From positions 2,790,001 to 2,854,000 of the forward strand of contig CBDBKU010000003.1 of the NCBI GenBank assembly GCA_965206775.1: 64,000 bases of DNA. Reading direction: 5' to 3'. The first letter of the stretch is position 1. Every line of letters begins with the position of its first letter. Origin of the DNA: VXMF01 sp965206775. Its GTDB lineage: Bacteria > Acidobacteriota > Terriglobia > Bryobacterales > UBA6623. A model generated the notes under the pieces. That model was not told the DNA's origin and searched no databases. It saw only the letters and a list, made by a program, of their open reading frames with translations. Position numbers and translations under genes: made by a program. Below are positions 36,603 through 44,282 of this stretch, piece after piece.

Positions 36603-36884
36603 CTGGCGAGGCTGCCAGCCGAACTCGCGCGCTCCGGCCGCTTCGATCAAGATGCCGTTGCATGGCCGCACCCGGACCAGCCGGAACGTCGAGAACACAT
36701 CGGGATAGCCTTCCCGGCACCAGTTCCGGAACGTTCTTCGGAGCAACGCGAACGCGGTGCGCTGTAAACCGCCCTTCAATACGAAGTGCGTGTCATCGGC
36801 TTCGACCTCGTGAAGTCCATCGACCGCCTGTTGAGAGCCTACCCCAAGTTCGCCAGATTGTGACTTGGAAATTCCGTAAGTCAT
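36596..36884 (-). pseudogene. Possible unrecognised gene fragment beside IS1634
   Basis: On the minus strand a frame from 36884 reads protein-like for about 95 residues: a stretch with TAFALLRRTFRNWCREGYP, then STFRLVRVRPCNGILIE and AAGAREFGWQPRQL. Past 36596 it runs into the antisense of the small secreted gene, so the end is unclear. I do not recognise the family. It may be a fragment left when the IS1634-family element inserted 35 bp away. Confidence 0.25.
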
Positions 36885-36919
36885 TGACAGATCGGGTGTT
36901 GTGAGACAGGCCAGAGATC

Positions 36920-36934
36920 ACTTGGCACTACATT
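36920..36934 (+). repeat. Direct repeat flanking IS1634-family element, left copy
   Basis: ACTTGGCACTACATT is repeated exactly and in the same orientation at 38880-38894. Its length of 15 bp is large for a target duplication, but members of the IS1634 family (IS1549 is the known case) make unusually long ones. Confidence 0.7.
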
Positions 36935-38879
36935 TTGTGGATTCTGCTACTTGGCGTATTGCATCTGCCGACGATGAATCCGCGGTGTGAGGCCCGCCGC
37001 TCGCGCGATCTGCCAGGCCTCCGGCTCCGGTCGCACGTCTTGCCGGATTGCGAGCAGCTTGCCACCCTGCTCCTGGAGTGTTGTCGTGAGTCGCACCCAG
37101 TTCTGCAGGCGGTCCCGGATCGACTTCCAGCTCAGGTGCAGCCCATGAGCCTGCAACCGGGTGCGGATCAGGTGCACCCCGTGGTAGGCCAGCACCGCGA
37201 CGAACAGATGGGCGGATACGCGCCGGTCCAGCCGATGAAAGACGGGCCTCAGGCCCAGGTCCGATTTCAGGCTGCGAAAGGTCGACTCGACTTCGGTGAG
37301 CTCCCAGTAGGCACGCAGCACGCGTTCCGCATCCCAGTCCGCATGGCTGGTTCGCAGCACATACGCCCCGGCCGTCTCGTCGGCCAGCGCGTGGCTGGGC
37401 TTGCGCGTGAAGGTGACGGCAGCGGCCTTGCCGGCCTCCCCCGGGCTGACCTGCACCTCGTAGTGGCCGGCGACCTTGGAGTAGCGCTCGGCGAGCCGCC
37501 CGAGCTTGCGCTGCACCTTCTCGAGATTCTTCAGGCGCCCTTGGATTGACAACCCCTTGTGCAGATTCGTCAGGTCCTGCTCGTACTTCTCCCGCTTGCC
37601 TGCCAGGATCGCTTCGGCCGTGAGCCGGCGTGCCTCGCTGACCGCATACACCCGCAACTCGCGCGGACCCTGCTGCTCGCGGTCTGCCCCGCCCGCGTCC
37701 CCCGCGGCTTCCCCGCACGGGTCGCTGGCCAGCGGCCAGGCCCGCACGTCGTAACCGCCCCGGGTGCGCACCACCGCCGCCGGATCGCCCTGGGGAGGCT
37801 CCGGCCTGGCCTCGCGGCTGACCGCGATCCAGTCCCAGCCCTGCTCGCGCAGCCAGGTCAGGTTGGCCTCGCTGGCGATGCCCGCATCCAGGACCACCGT
37901 CGGCCGGTCCCCCTCCCCGGCCTGCGGGCCGGCCAGCCGCGTCAGCGCGTCCTGCAGCGTGCCCGGTTCCGACACGTTGCCGGCCAGCACCTCGCAGCGA
38001 CGCGGGAACCCGGCCCCGTCCAGTGCCAGCGCCAGCGTCACCAGCGGACAGTCGGAACGCTTCTGTTTCGAGCGCCCGAAGCGCCGCAGCGTCTTGTTCT
38101 CGCGCCCGGTGTAGTGACAATTGGTCAGGTCGTAGAAGACCACCGTCGCAGGCAGCTCCAGCAGTTCCCTCTCGCGCGCGAAGAGGCCCTCCTGCAGCAG
38201 CTCGCGATGTTTCCACAGCAAGTCGTTGGTGCGGTAGAGCTTAGCGAGCGAGACGCCGGAGCCGTGGTCGAGGCCGAGCAGCTCGAGCGTGGCACTGGCC
38301 TGCTCCAGCCAGCGCTGGGCCTCGCGCTCGCTGGAAGGGTGCAGCATGCGCGCCAGGACCAGGGCGGAGGCAATGCGGGCGTCGCGCGAGGAGACGCCAG
38401 CCTGCTGCAGCAGGGGAGCGAAGCCGAGTTCGTCGAGGGCGTGCAGGCAGAGCCGCTCGGCACCGGCCGAGCGGCTGTGTTCATGGGCGAGGGAGTCGAG
38501 GCGAACGGTGGCGAGCGGGTCCAGGGAGTCGGAAGCGGGGCTGGCGAAGCCGCGAGCGCGCAGTTGCCGGACCAGGTTCTCGGCGGCAGCAAGGACTGCG
38601 GGGTCGGCAGCGAGCAAGGGGGCCTGCCCGCGGAGGAGGTCTTGGGCGAGGGAGGTGACGGCGGGCCAGAGAGGCTTGGGCACATCGTAGCGGGCGCCGA
38701 GGTTGAGGAGGGTTTTCTGCTGGACCGAGGAGCCGACGCGCTGGGAGTGGACGAGGCGGAAGCTGAAGGCGGGCTTGCCGCCGGAGGAGTGGGTACGGGT
38801 GGCACGGATGAACACGGTGGGGGGCTGCTGGACCGAGGGTGGCACAGGGCGGAGGGGGAAGTCAAGCCATTCAAGAAGA
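36935..38879 (-). mobile_element. IS1634-family insertion sequence
   Basis: The 1945-bp stretch between two copies of a 15-bp direct repeat contains one transposase gene that fills almost all of it. I could not pair terminal inverted repeats inside the direct repeats, so the exact ends may differ by a few bases. The element is much richer in G+C than the flanking genes. It sits between the DUF1552 gene group and a 3' fragment of egtD. Confidence 0.7.
36947..38815 (-). CDS. IS1634-family transposase
   Basis: The protein of 622 residues is complete for the family (about 550-650). I chose the GTG at 38815 because family members begin with an FIR motif, here MFIRATRTHSSGGK; an upstream GTG at 38845 is possible. 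The first acidic residue lies in VVFYDLTNCHYTG, the second in TVVLDAGIASEANL, and the last in YWELTEVESTFRSLKSD, so the DDE triad is present. A helical region (KREKYEQDLTNLHKGLS) and the zinc-free RNase H fold follow the family plan. It should be able to move the element. Confidence 0.9.
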   Translation of the reverse strand: MFIRATRTHSSGGKPAFSFRLVHSQRVGSSVQQKTLLNLGARYDVPKPLWPAVTSLAQDLLRGQAPLLAADPAVLAAAENLVRQLRARGFASPASDSLDPLATVRLDSLAHEHSRSAGAERLCLHALDELGFAPLLQQAGVSSRDARIASALVLARMLHPSSEREAQRWLEQASATLELLGLDHGSGVSLAKLYRTNDLLWKHRELLQEGLFARERELLELPATVVFYDLTNCHYTGRENKTLRRFGRSKQKRSDCPLVTLALALDGAGFPRRCEVLAGNVSEPGTLQDALTRLAGPQAGEGDRPTVVLDAGIASEANLTWLREQGWDWIAVSREARPEPPQGDPAAVVRTRGGYDVRAWPLASDPCGEAAGDAGGADREQQGPRELRVYAVSEARRLTAEAILAGKREKYEQDLTNLHKGLSIQGRLKNLEKVQRKLGRLAERYSKVAGHYEVQVSPGEAGKAAAVTFTRKPSHALADETAGAYVLRTSHADWDAERVLRAYWELTEVESTFRSLKSDLGLRPVFHRLDRRVSAHLFVAVLAYHGVHLIRTRLQAHGLHLSWKSIRDRLQNWVRLTTTLQEQGGKLLAIRQDVRPEPEAWQIARAAGLTPRIHRRQMQYAK

Positions 38880-38894
38880 ACTTGGCACTACATT
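38880..38894 (+). repeat. Direct repeat flanking IS1634-family element, right copy
   Basis: This is the exact copy of ACTTGGCACTACATT at 36920-36934, in the same orientation. Confidence 0.7.
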
Positions 38895-39037
38895 GACATG
38901 TAATAATCACATTAGGAAATCTAAAGCAACAAATAGCGAATATCGTGAGTTTATACATTCGATTCTGCGCCGAAACGTACCCGAACCCCCAGAAGAACAG
39001 ACACGATCTCAGCCCGAAAACCGCGAAAGTGTAGAAG

Positions 39038-39401
39038 TTGGGCTACGACGATCCGGCGGGTGTAAAAGCCGCGTTTAGTCGCAACGTTCTTGGGGCGAGT
39101 GAATCGCGAGCTGACAGCGGACTTCGACTCATCGGCGTTTCGGCACCTCGCTCGCTATGATGAGGCAAGGCAACGGGTCGAAATGCACTTCGTCTCGGAA
39201 CGCGACCAGCAGCTTCCGATCCCTCGCGCCTGCGCAACGAGCCAACTGCGCAGCGGAGAGACAATCTCGACCACGAGTTCGTACAAGTTCCGAATTTCGG
39301 ACATCCGGCAGTCGATCGAAACGGCCGGGTTCACACAGGTCGATGCATGGTTAGACGACGAGTAGCCGTTGCTGGAAGGATTGTGGACCGTTCGTGCCTG
39401 A
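39038..39401 (+). pseudogene. egtD: egtD 3' fragment (histidine N-alpha-methyltransferase), decayed
   Basis: The sequence encodes the C-terminal third of an EgtD-like methyltransferase. It starts LGYDDPAGVKAAFSRNVLG, then needs one base removed from a GGGG run (about 39090) to continue NRELTADFDSSAFRHLARYD, RQRVEMHFVSERDQQL and GETISTTSSYKFR. The frame then hits TAG at 39363-39365, where homologues have Trp, and continues PLLEGLWTVRA to a TGA at 39399. The fragment carries a frameshift and a nonsense codon, and the 5' two thirds are absent. The preceding 140 bp are AT-rich and unassigned. EgtD would start ergothioneine synthesis; this copy cannot. Confidence 0.72.
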
Positions 39402-39441
39402 CCCCCGCCCCAACTCGTTACCGTCGCTAGGAGATACCGTG

Positions 39442-41151
39442 ATGCGATGTCTGCAGGCAGCCGCGACCGACCTGAAGCGCTTCGCGCGGTCGGCTTGGCT
39501 CCTCGCGCTGTTCTTAATTCCGGACGGCGAGGCATTCAGGCCCCAGCCAGTCTACGCACGCGAAGCAATGGTCGTCACAGCCGAGCGGTACGCGACGGAT
39601 GTGGGCGTGGAGGTTCTCCGTCAAGGCGGGAATGCAGTTGATGCGGCGGTGGCAATAGGAATGGCCCTGGCCGTGACGGAGCCGAACGCCGGGAACCTTG
39701 GTGGCGGGGGCTTCATGCTGCTTCAGCTCGCCGATGGCCGCTCCTCGTTCATCGACTTCCGCGAGCGAGCGCCTTCGTCCGCTCATCGCGACATGTACCT
39801 AGATTCCGACGGAAACGCAACCGAGGATAGCTTAGTCGGGTACAGGGCGGCGGGAGTTCCCGGAACGGTTCGAGGGTTGGCCCTAGCACTTGGAAAGTAC
39901 GGCACGAAGAAGTGGGCCGCGATGCTGGAGCCGGCCGAACGCCTAGCTCGGCAGGGATTCCCACTAACGTGGGATCTTTCGGAATCCCTGCGGCGCAGTT
40001 CCCGCCTCAAGCGATTCGGGGAGTCCCGTCGCATTTTCCTCAACGAGGGGCGCTATTTCTCGCTTGGCGACACACTCAAGCAGGAAGACTTGGCAGCGAC
40101 GCTTGCTCGCTTGATGCGTCACGGCGCGGACGAATTCTACACAGGCGAAACAGCTCGGCTGATTGCCAAGAACATGGCAGCCAACGGCGGCACAATCTCG
40201 GCAGAGGACTTGGCCGCATACAAGCCCGTTGAAAGGCCACCCGTCGTCGGCACTTACCGTCGGCACACCATCCTAGGTGCCCCGCCACCTAGTTCGGGAG
40301 GGGCGGGCGTCATCCAGATACTCAACGTCGTCGAGAAGTTCGACCTCACCGCCACCGGTTCCGGATCCTCGGCCACGATTCATGTCGTCGCCGAGGCGAT
40401 GCGACGCTTCTTCGCCGACCGAGCCCGGTTCTTCGGTGACACCGACTTCGTCGAGATTCCGTTGCAGGAAATGCTCTCGAAGAAGTATGCGGCGTCGCGT
40501 CGCGCGAGCATTCAAGCGGACCGCGCGACGCCGAGCACCGAAGTTGGAAACGGCGAACCAACGGGCTACGAGAGCGACGAAACCACCCATTATTCGGTCG
40601 TAGACCCGGCGGGCAACGTGGCAGCAGTGACCTATACGCTGAACGGAGGGTACGGGTCGGGCGTCACAGCAGAGGGCACGGGCGTGCTCTTGAACAACGA
40701 GATGGACGATTTTACGGCCAAGCCGGGCAGCCCGAACACGTACGGGCTACTGCAGAGCGAGAACAACGCCATCGCGCCGGGCAAGCGGCCGCTGTCGGCA
40801 ATGTCGCCGACGATCGTACTGCGGGACGGACAACCCCGACTGGTAGTCGGCGCACAGGGCGGGCCTACGATCATCACTTCGGTCACACAGGTCATCCTCA
40901 ATGTCCTCGACCTTGGGATGAACGTCCAGCAGGCCGTCGATTTTCCGCGATTCCACCACCAGTGGATGCCGGACCTGCTATACCTGGAACCGTCCGGTGT
41001 TTCCGCAGAAACGCGTAACGCGCTCGAAGCACTGGGTCATCGACTGAACTTCGGCCGGGCGCTCGGCCACGTCGAAGCCATCGAGATCGGACCGGAGATT
41101 CTCATGGGAGCTGCGGATTCCCGGAGCGAAGGGGTCGCGGCGGGATTCTGA
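39442..41151 (+). CDS. ggt: Gamma-glutamyltranspeptidase
   Basis: The 569-residue precursor starts at the ATG at 39442, with AGGAGA shortly upstream. A signal peptide is followed by the large-subunit start (REAMVVTAERYATDVGVEVL; GGNAVDAAVAIGMALAVTEP). The autocatalytic site is T381 in DETTHYSVVDPAGNV, where cleavage exposes the N-terminal Thr of the small subunit. Later blocks LLNNEMDDFTAKPGSPN, KRPLSAMSPTIVLRDG and ALGHVEAI complete the enzyme. It splits glutathione and other gamma-glutamyl compounds in the periplasm. The hpn genes begin 11 bp downstream. Confidence 0.95.
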   Translation: MRCLQAAATDLKRFARSAWLLALFLIPDGEAFRPQPVYAREAMVVTAERYATDVGVEVLRQGGNAVDAAVAIGMALAVTEPNAGNLGGGGFMLLQLADGRSSFIDFRERAPSSAHRDMYLDSDGNATEDSLVGYRAAGVPGTVRGLALALGKYGTKKWAAMLEPAERLARQGFPLTWDLSESLRRSSRLKRFGESRRIFLNEGRYFSLGDTLKQEDLAATLARLMRHGADEFYTGETARLIAKNMAANGGTISAEDLAAYKPVERPPVVGTYRRHTILGAPPPSSGGAGVIQILNVVEKFDLTATGSGSSATIHVVAEAMRRFFADRARFFGDTDFVEIPLQEMLSKKYAASRRASIQADRATPSTEVGNGEPTGYESDETTHYSVVDPAGNVAAVTYTLNGGYGSGVTAEGTGVLLNNEMDDFTAKPGSPNTYGLLQSENNAIAPGKRPLSAMSPTIVLRDGQPRLVVGAQGGPTIITSVTQVILNVLDLGMNVQQAVDFPRFHHQWMPDLLYLEPSGVSAETRNALEALGHRLNFGRALGHVEAIEIGPEILMGAADSRSEGVAAGF

Positions 41152-41162
41152 CCCGGCGTTGC

Positions 41163-42992
41163 ATGCTCTTTCCAATTGACTTCTTGGAACACTACGGGAG
41201 GCGCTTCCCTGCTTGGAGCCTCGCGGACTCGAGACGCTACACGCGGAAGCTGACCAGCAGGCACTACGAGAACTTTCTGGTCGCGAGCTTTCTGGTGCCC
41301 AGGCGGCTCCGCCAGGACTACTGCAATGTGTATGCATTCTGCCGGTGGGCCGACGACTTGGGCGACGAAACTGGCGATACCAGGCAGAGCCTGGATCTGC
41401 TCGATTGGTGGCGAACCGAGCTTCGCGCGATGGACGAAGGACAGGCATACCATCCCGTGTACGTCGCTCTGCGCGACACAGCAGCCAGCCACGCGCTTCC
41501 ATCCGCCGACTTCCAGGACTTGATTCGCGCCTTCGTCCAAGACCAGTCCGTAAGGCGATACCGGACCTACGACGAGTTACTGGGCTACTGCCGTTTCTCG
41601 GCGAATCCGGTGGGCAGGCTGGTGCTGCGCTTGCACGGGCACGAGGACGAATCCCTTTTTGAGCTTTCAGACGCGATCTGCACGGCGCTTCAACTTGCGA
41701 ACCACTGGCAAGACATCCGGCGGGACTGGAAGATTGATCGGGTATACATACCGCAGGACGTGATGCAGGCGCATGAATATTCCTTGGACTTGCTTGCCGA
41801 GGACATCGCCAAGGGAGTGGCTTCCCCGCGCTGCCGAGAGACAATGCGCGACCTGACCGAACGCGCAGCACCTCTGTTCGAAGCCGGATTGCATCTCGCT
41901 GACCGCCTGGGAGGCCGGCTGGGCTTCGAGGTCGAGCTCTTCGCCACGGCCGGGATGGCAGTGCTCGACAGGATTCGGGCGCAGGACTGGGATACGATCG
42001 CGTCTCGGCCGACCATTGGGAAGGCTGAACGCGCCAGGATGGTACTTGCAGCCGTCGCCAGACGGTTTCTCGGCCGGCAGCGGTCCGCCTCACGTCCCAG
42101 GGCAATGTCAGTCCAGGACTCGTACGCCCATTGTCGTCGCGTCGCAAGGTCTCGGGCGCGCAATTTCTACTACTCCTTTGTGCTCCTGCCTCGGGAGCAG
42201 CGCGACGCGATGTGCGCAGTCTACGCCTTCATGCGCCGCTCGGACGACATTGCCGACGACGATACCGCTTCGACCGATGCTCGGCGTCGCGAGATGGGCA
42301 TCTGGCGAGAGACCGTGCGCAACGTGCTGGCAGGCAAGCCGTCTATCGAGCCGACGTTGGCGGCCTTCCGTGATACCGTCGAGCGATTTGCGATACCCCA
42401 TTCGTGGTTCTTCGAGCTGTTGGATGGAATGGAAAGCGACCTATCGGAGCGCGTCTATGTCACGTTCGACGATCTGTACCGATACTGCTTCCAAGCGGCC
42501 TCTGTGGTAGGAATCACCACGATCCATGTCCTGGGGTTCAACCGGCCGGCTGCCGTTGCGCTCGCCGAGAAGTGCGGCGTCGCTTTCCAGCTCACCAACA
42601 TCATGCGCGACGTCGCCGCTGACGCCGCGATGGGGCGCGTCTACTTCCCTTCTACTGAGCTGGAGGAATTCGGCCTGAGCCGGGACATCCTGCTTCGGCT
42701 GGATCTTCGATCCGACGACCCGCGGTTCCAGCGATTCATGGAATTCCAGTGGCAGCGGGCCGACGAATACTACCGAGAATCCTCTGCACTGCTTCCCTTG
42801 CTAAGTCGGTCCGGCCGACCGGCATTCTGGGTCATGGTCGCGACCTATCGCGGACTCCTGAGCCGCATTCGGAGCGCCCGCTTCGCTGTCCTGGAAAGTA
42901 CCGTGCGGCTGCCTACGTGGAAGAAGCTCTGGATTGTGGCACGCGCTTTCCACCTTCGCGCCATGGGAGGGATTCCGCCATTCCCCGCGTGA
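41163..42992 (+). CDS. hpnCD: Fused HpnC-HpnD squalene/phytoene synthase
   Basis: This 609-residue protein contains two complete trans-isoprenyl diphosphate synthase domains in tandem. Residues 1-300 match HpnC, with DDLGDE at 64-69 and ANHWQDIRRD at 179-188. Residues about 315-609 match HpnD, with DDIADDD at 361-367 and NIMRDVAAD at 479-487. HpnD makes presqualene diphosphate from two farnesyl diphosphates, HpnC turns it into hydroxysqualene, and HpnE (next gene, overlapping in GTGA) reduces that to squalene. The two enzymes are normally separate, so the fusion may channel presqualene diphosphate. Both pairs of Asp-rich motifs are intact. Confidence 0.92.
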   Translation: MLFPIDFLEHYGRRFPAWSLADSRRYTRKLTSRHYENFLVASFLVPRRLRQDYCNVYAFCRWADDLGDETGDTRQSLDLLDWWRTELRAMDEGQAYHPVYVALRDTAASHALPSADFQDLIRAFVQDQSVRRYRTYDELLGYCRFSANPVGRLVLRLHGHEDESLFELSDAICTALQLANHWQDIRRDWKIDRVYIPQDVMQAHEYSLDLLAEDIAKGVASPRCRETMRDLTERAAPLFEAGLHLADRLGGRLGFEVELFATAGMAVLDRIRAQDWDTIASRPTIGKAERARMVLAAVARRFLGRQRSASRPRAMSVQDSYAHCRRVARSRARNFYYSFVLLPREQRDAMCAVYAFMRRSDDIADDDTASTDARRREMGIWRETVRNVLAGKPSIEPTLAAFRDTVERFAIPHSWFFELLDGMESDLSERVYVTFDDLYRYCFQAASVVGITTIHVLGFNRPAAVALAEKCGVAFQLTNIMRDVAADAAMGRVYFPSTELEEFGLSRDILLRLDLRSDDPRFQRFMEFQWQRADEYYRESSALLPLLSRSGRPAFWVMVATYRGLLSRIRSARFAVLESTVRLPTWKKLWIVARAFHLRAMGGIPPFPA

Positions 42993-44245
42993 AGATCGTT
43001 GGTGGAGGCCTAGCCGGCTTGGCCACCGCCGCAAAGCTCGGAGAAGCCGGATTCTCGGTCGAACTACACGAGGCTAGATCGTTTCTCGGGGGCCGCGCAG
43101 CGTCCATCCCGGTCGGAGGGCCCGAAGCGGGCCTTGAGAGGATCGACAACTGCCAGCACGTGCTCCTGCGCTGCTGCACGGCGCTCATGGACTTCTACCG
43201 TCGTTGCGGCGTCGACAGCAAGATTCAGTTCCACGACAAGCTGTATTTGGTCTGTCCGGGCGGAAGCGTCGATACGATTCGCCGCGACCCCCTGCCGGCA
43301 CCCCTGCATCTGGCACGCTCGCTACTGGCGATGCGCTGCCTGGCATGGCGAGACAAACTGACACTCCTGAGGTGCTTGCAGTCAGTCCACGCCGACCGCT
43401 TGCGCGCGGACATTGACGAGATGACGTTCGCGGAGTGGCTTCGCGCGAAAGGAGCGACCCCCCTTGCAGTCTCGCGCTTCTGGCGTCCGTTTATCGTCAG
43501 CGCATTGAACGAGGAGCCTGACCGAGCGTCCGCCGCTCCAGCGCTCCAGGTATTCGGAGAGGGGCTGCTCGGGAGCCGCACCAGCTATGAGCTGGGCGTG
43601 CCTGCGGTGTCGCTAGACGAGCTGTATTCGGCCGCGCTGGCCGGCCGCCTAGGTCCGACGGTGCAAGTGATCCTGGGATCGAAAGTAAGCCGCATCGACC
43701 CGGCCGACTCCTACGCCGACTACTACGTCAGCGCTGTGCCATTCGATCGCGTGGAGAGCCTCGTCCCGGGCCTAGGCATGTCCAGTCAGATCGCGAGCTT
43801 CGAGCACTCGCCCATCACGGGCATTCACCTCTGGTTCGACCAGCCGATCACTAGCCTCGAGCAAGCGATGCTGCTGGATCGCGAAATCCAGTGGCTCTTC
43901 CACAAGGGCAACGGATACTACCTGGTGGTGGTCAGCGCTTCCAGAGGCTTGGAAACCCGGTCGACCTCAGAAATCGTTGACCTAGCGGTGCGCGAACTGC
44001 GAGAATTCTTCCCCAACGCCGAGCGTGCGGAGCTGATTGGCAGTCGAGTGATTCGGGAAGCCCGCGCTACTTACTCGGCCCGTCCCGGCTTGGAACGAAT
44101 GCGTCCTGGTCCCTGCACGCGCTATCCGAACGTCTTTCTGGCCGGGGACTGGACCGACACAGGCTGGCCCGCCACGATGGAAGGCGCCGTGCGGAGCGGA
44201 TACCGCGCGGCTGAGGCGGTGCTCGAAGCTGCGGTCGGCCAGTGA
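42989..44245 (+). CDS. hpnE: Squalene-associated FAD-dependent desaturase HpnE
   Basis: The 418-residue flavoprotein begins at a GTG overlapping the hpnCD stop. The FAD-binding Rossmann motif is right at the N-terminus (KIVGGGLAGLATAAKL, then ELHEARSFLGGRA). The C-terminal FAD block is NVFLAGDWTDTGWPATMEGAV with GYRAAEAVLEA. Between them come RIDNCQHVLLRCCTALMDF and HLWFDQPITSLEQAML, typical for HpnE. It reduces hydroxysqualene to squalene. Together with the fused synthase it completes the HpnCDE route; squalene-hopene cyclase is not in the window. Confidence 0.93.
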   Translation: MKIVGGGLAGLATAAKLGEAGFSVELHEARSFLGGRAASIPVGGPEAGLERIDNCQHVLLRCCTALMDFYRRCGVDSKIQFHDKLYLVCPGGSVDTIRRDPLPAPLHLARSLLAMRCLAWRDKLTLLRCLQSVHADRLRADIDEMTFAEWLRAKGATPLAVSRFWRPFIVSALNEEPDRASAAPALQVFGEGLLGSRTSYELGVPAVSLDELYSAALAGRLGPTVQVILGSKVSRIDPADSYADYYVSAVPFDRVESLVPGLGMSSQIASFEHSPITGIHLWFDQPITSLEQAMLLDREIQWLFHKGNGYYLVVVSASRGLETRSTSEIVDLAVRELREFFPNAERAELIGSRVIREARATYSARPGLERMRPGPCTRYPNVFLAGDWTDTGWPATMEGAVRSGYRAAEAVLEAAVGQ

Positions 44246-44282
44246 CTCCCGAACTGGACGAAGCGAAGGCGGCCGGCAAGCG

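Noticed and set aside
37559..38896. 445-codon plus-strand open frame opposite the IS1634 transposase
   Set aside because: Antisense shadow; the transposase DDE motifs are on the minus strand.
39363..39365. Readthrough codon in the egtD fragment
   Set aside because: It is TAG, there is also a frameshift upstream and most of the gene is missing, so simple decay explains it.
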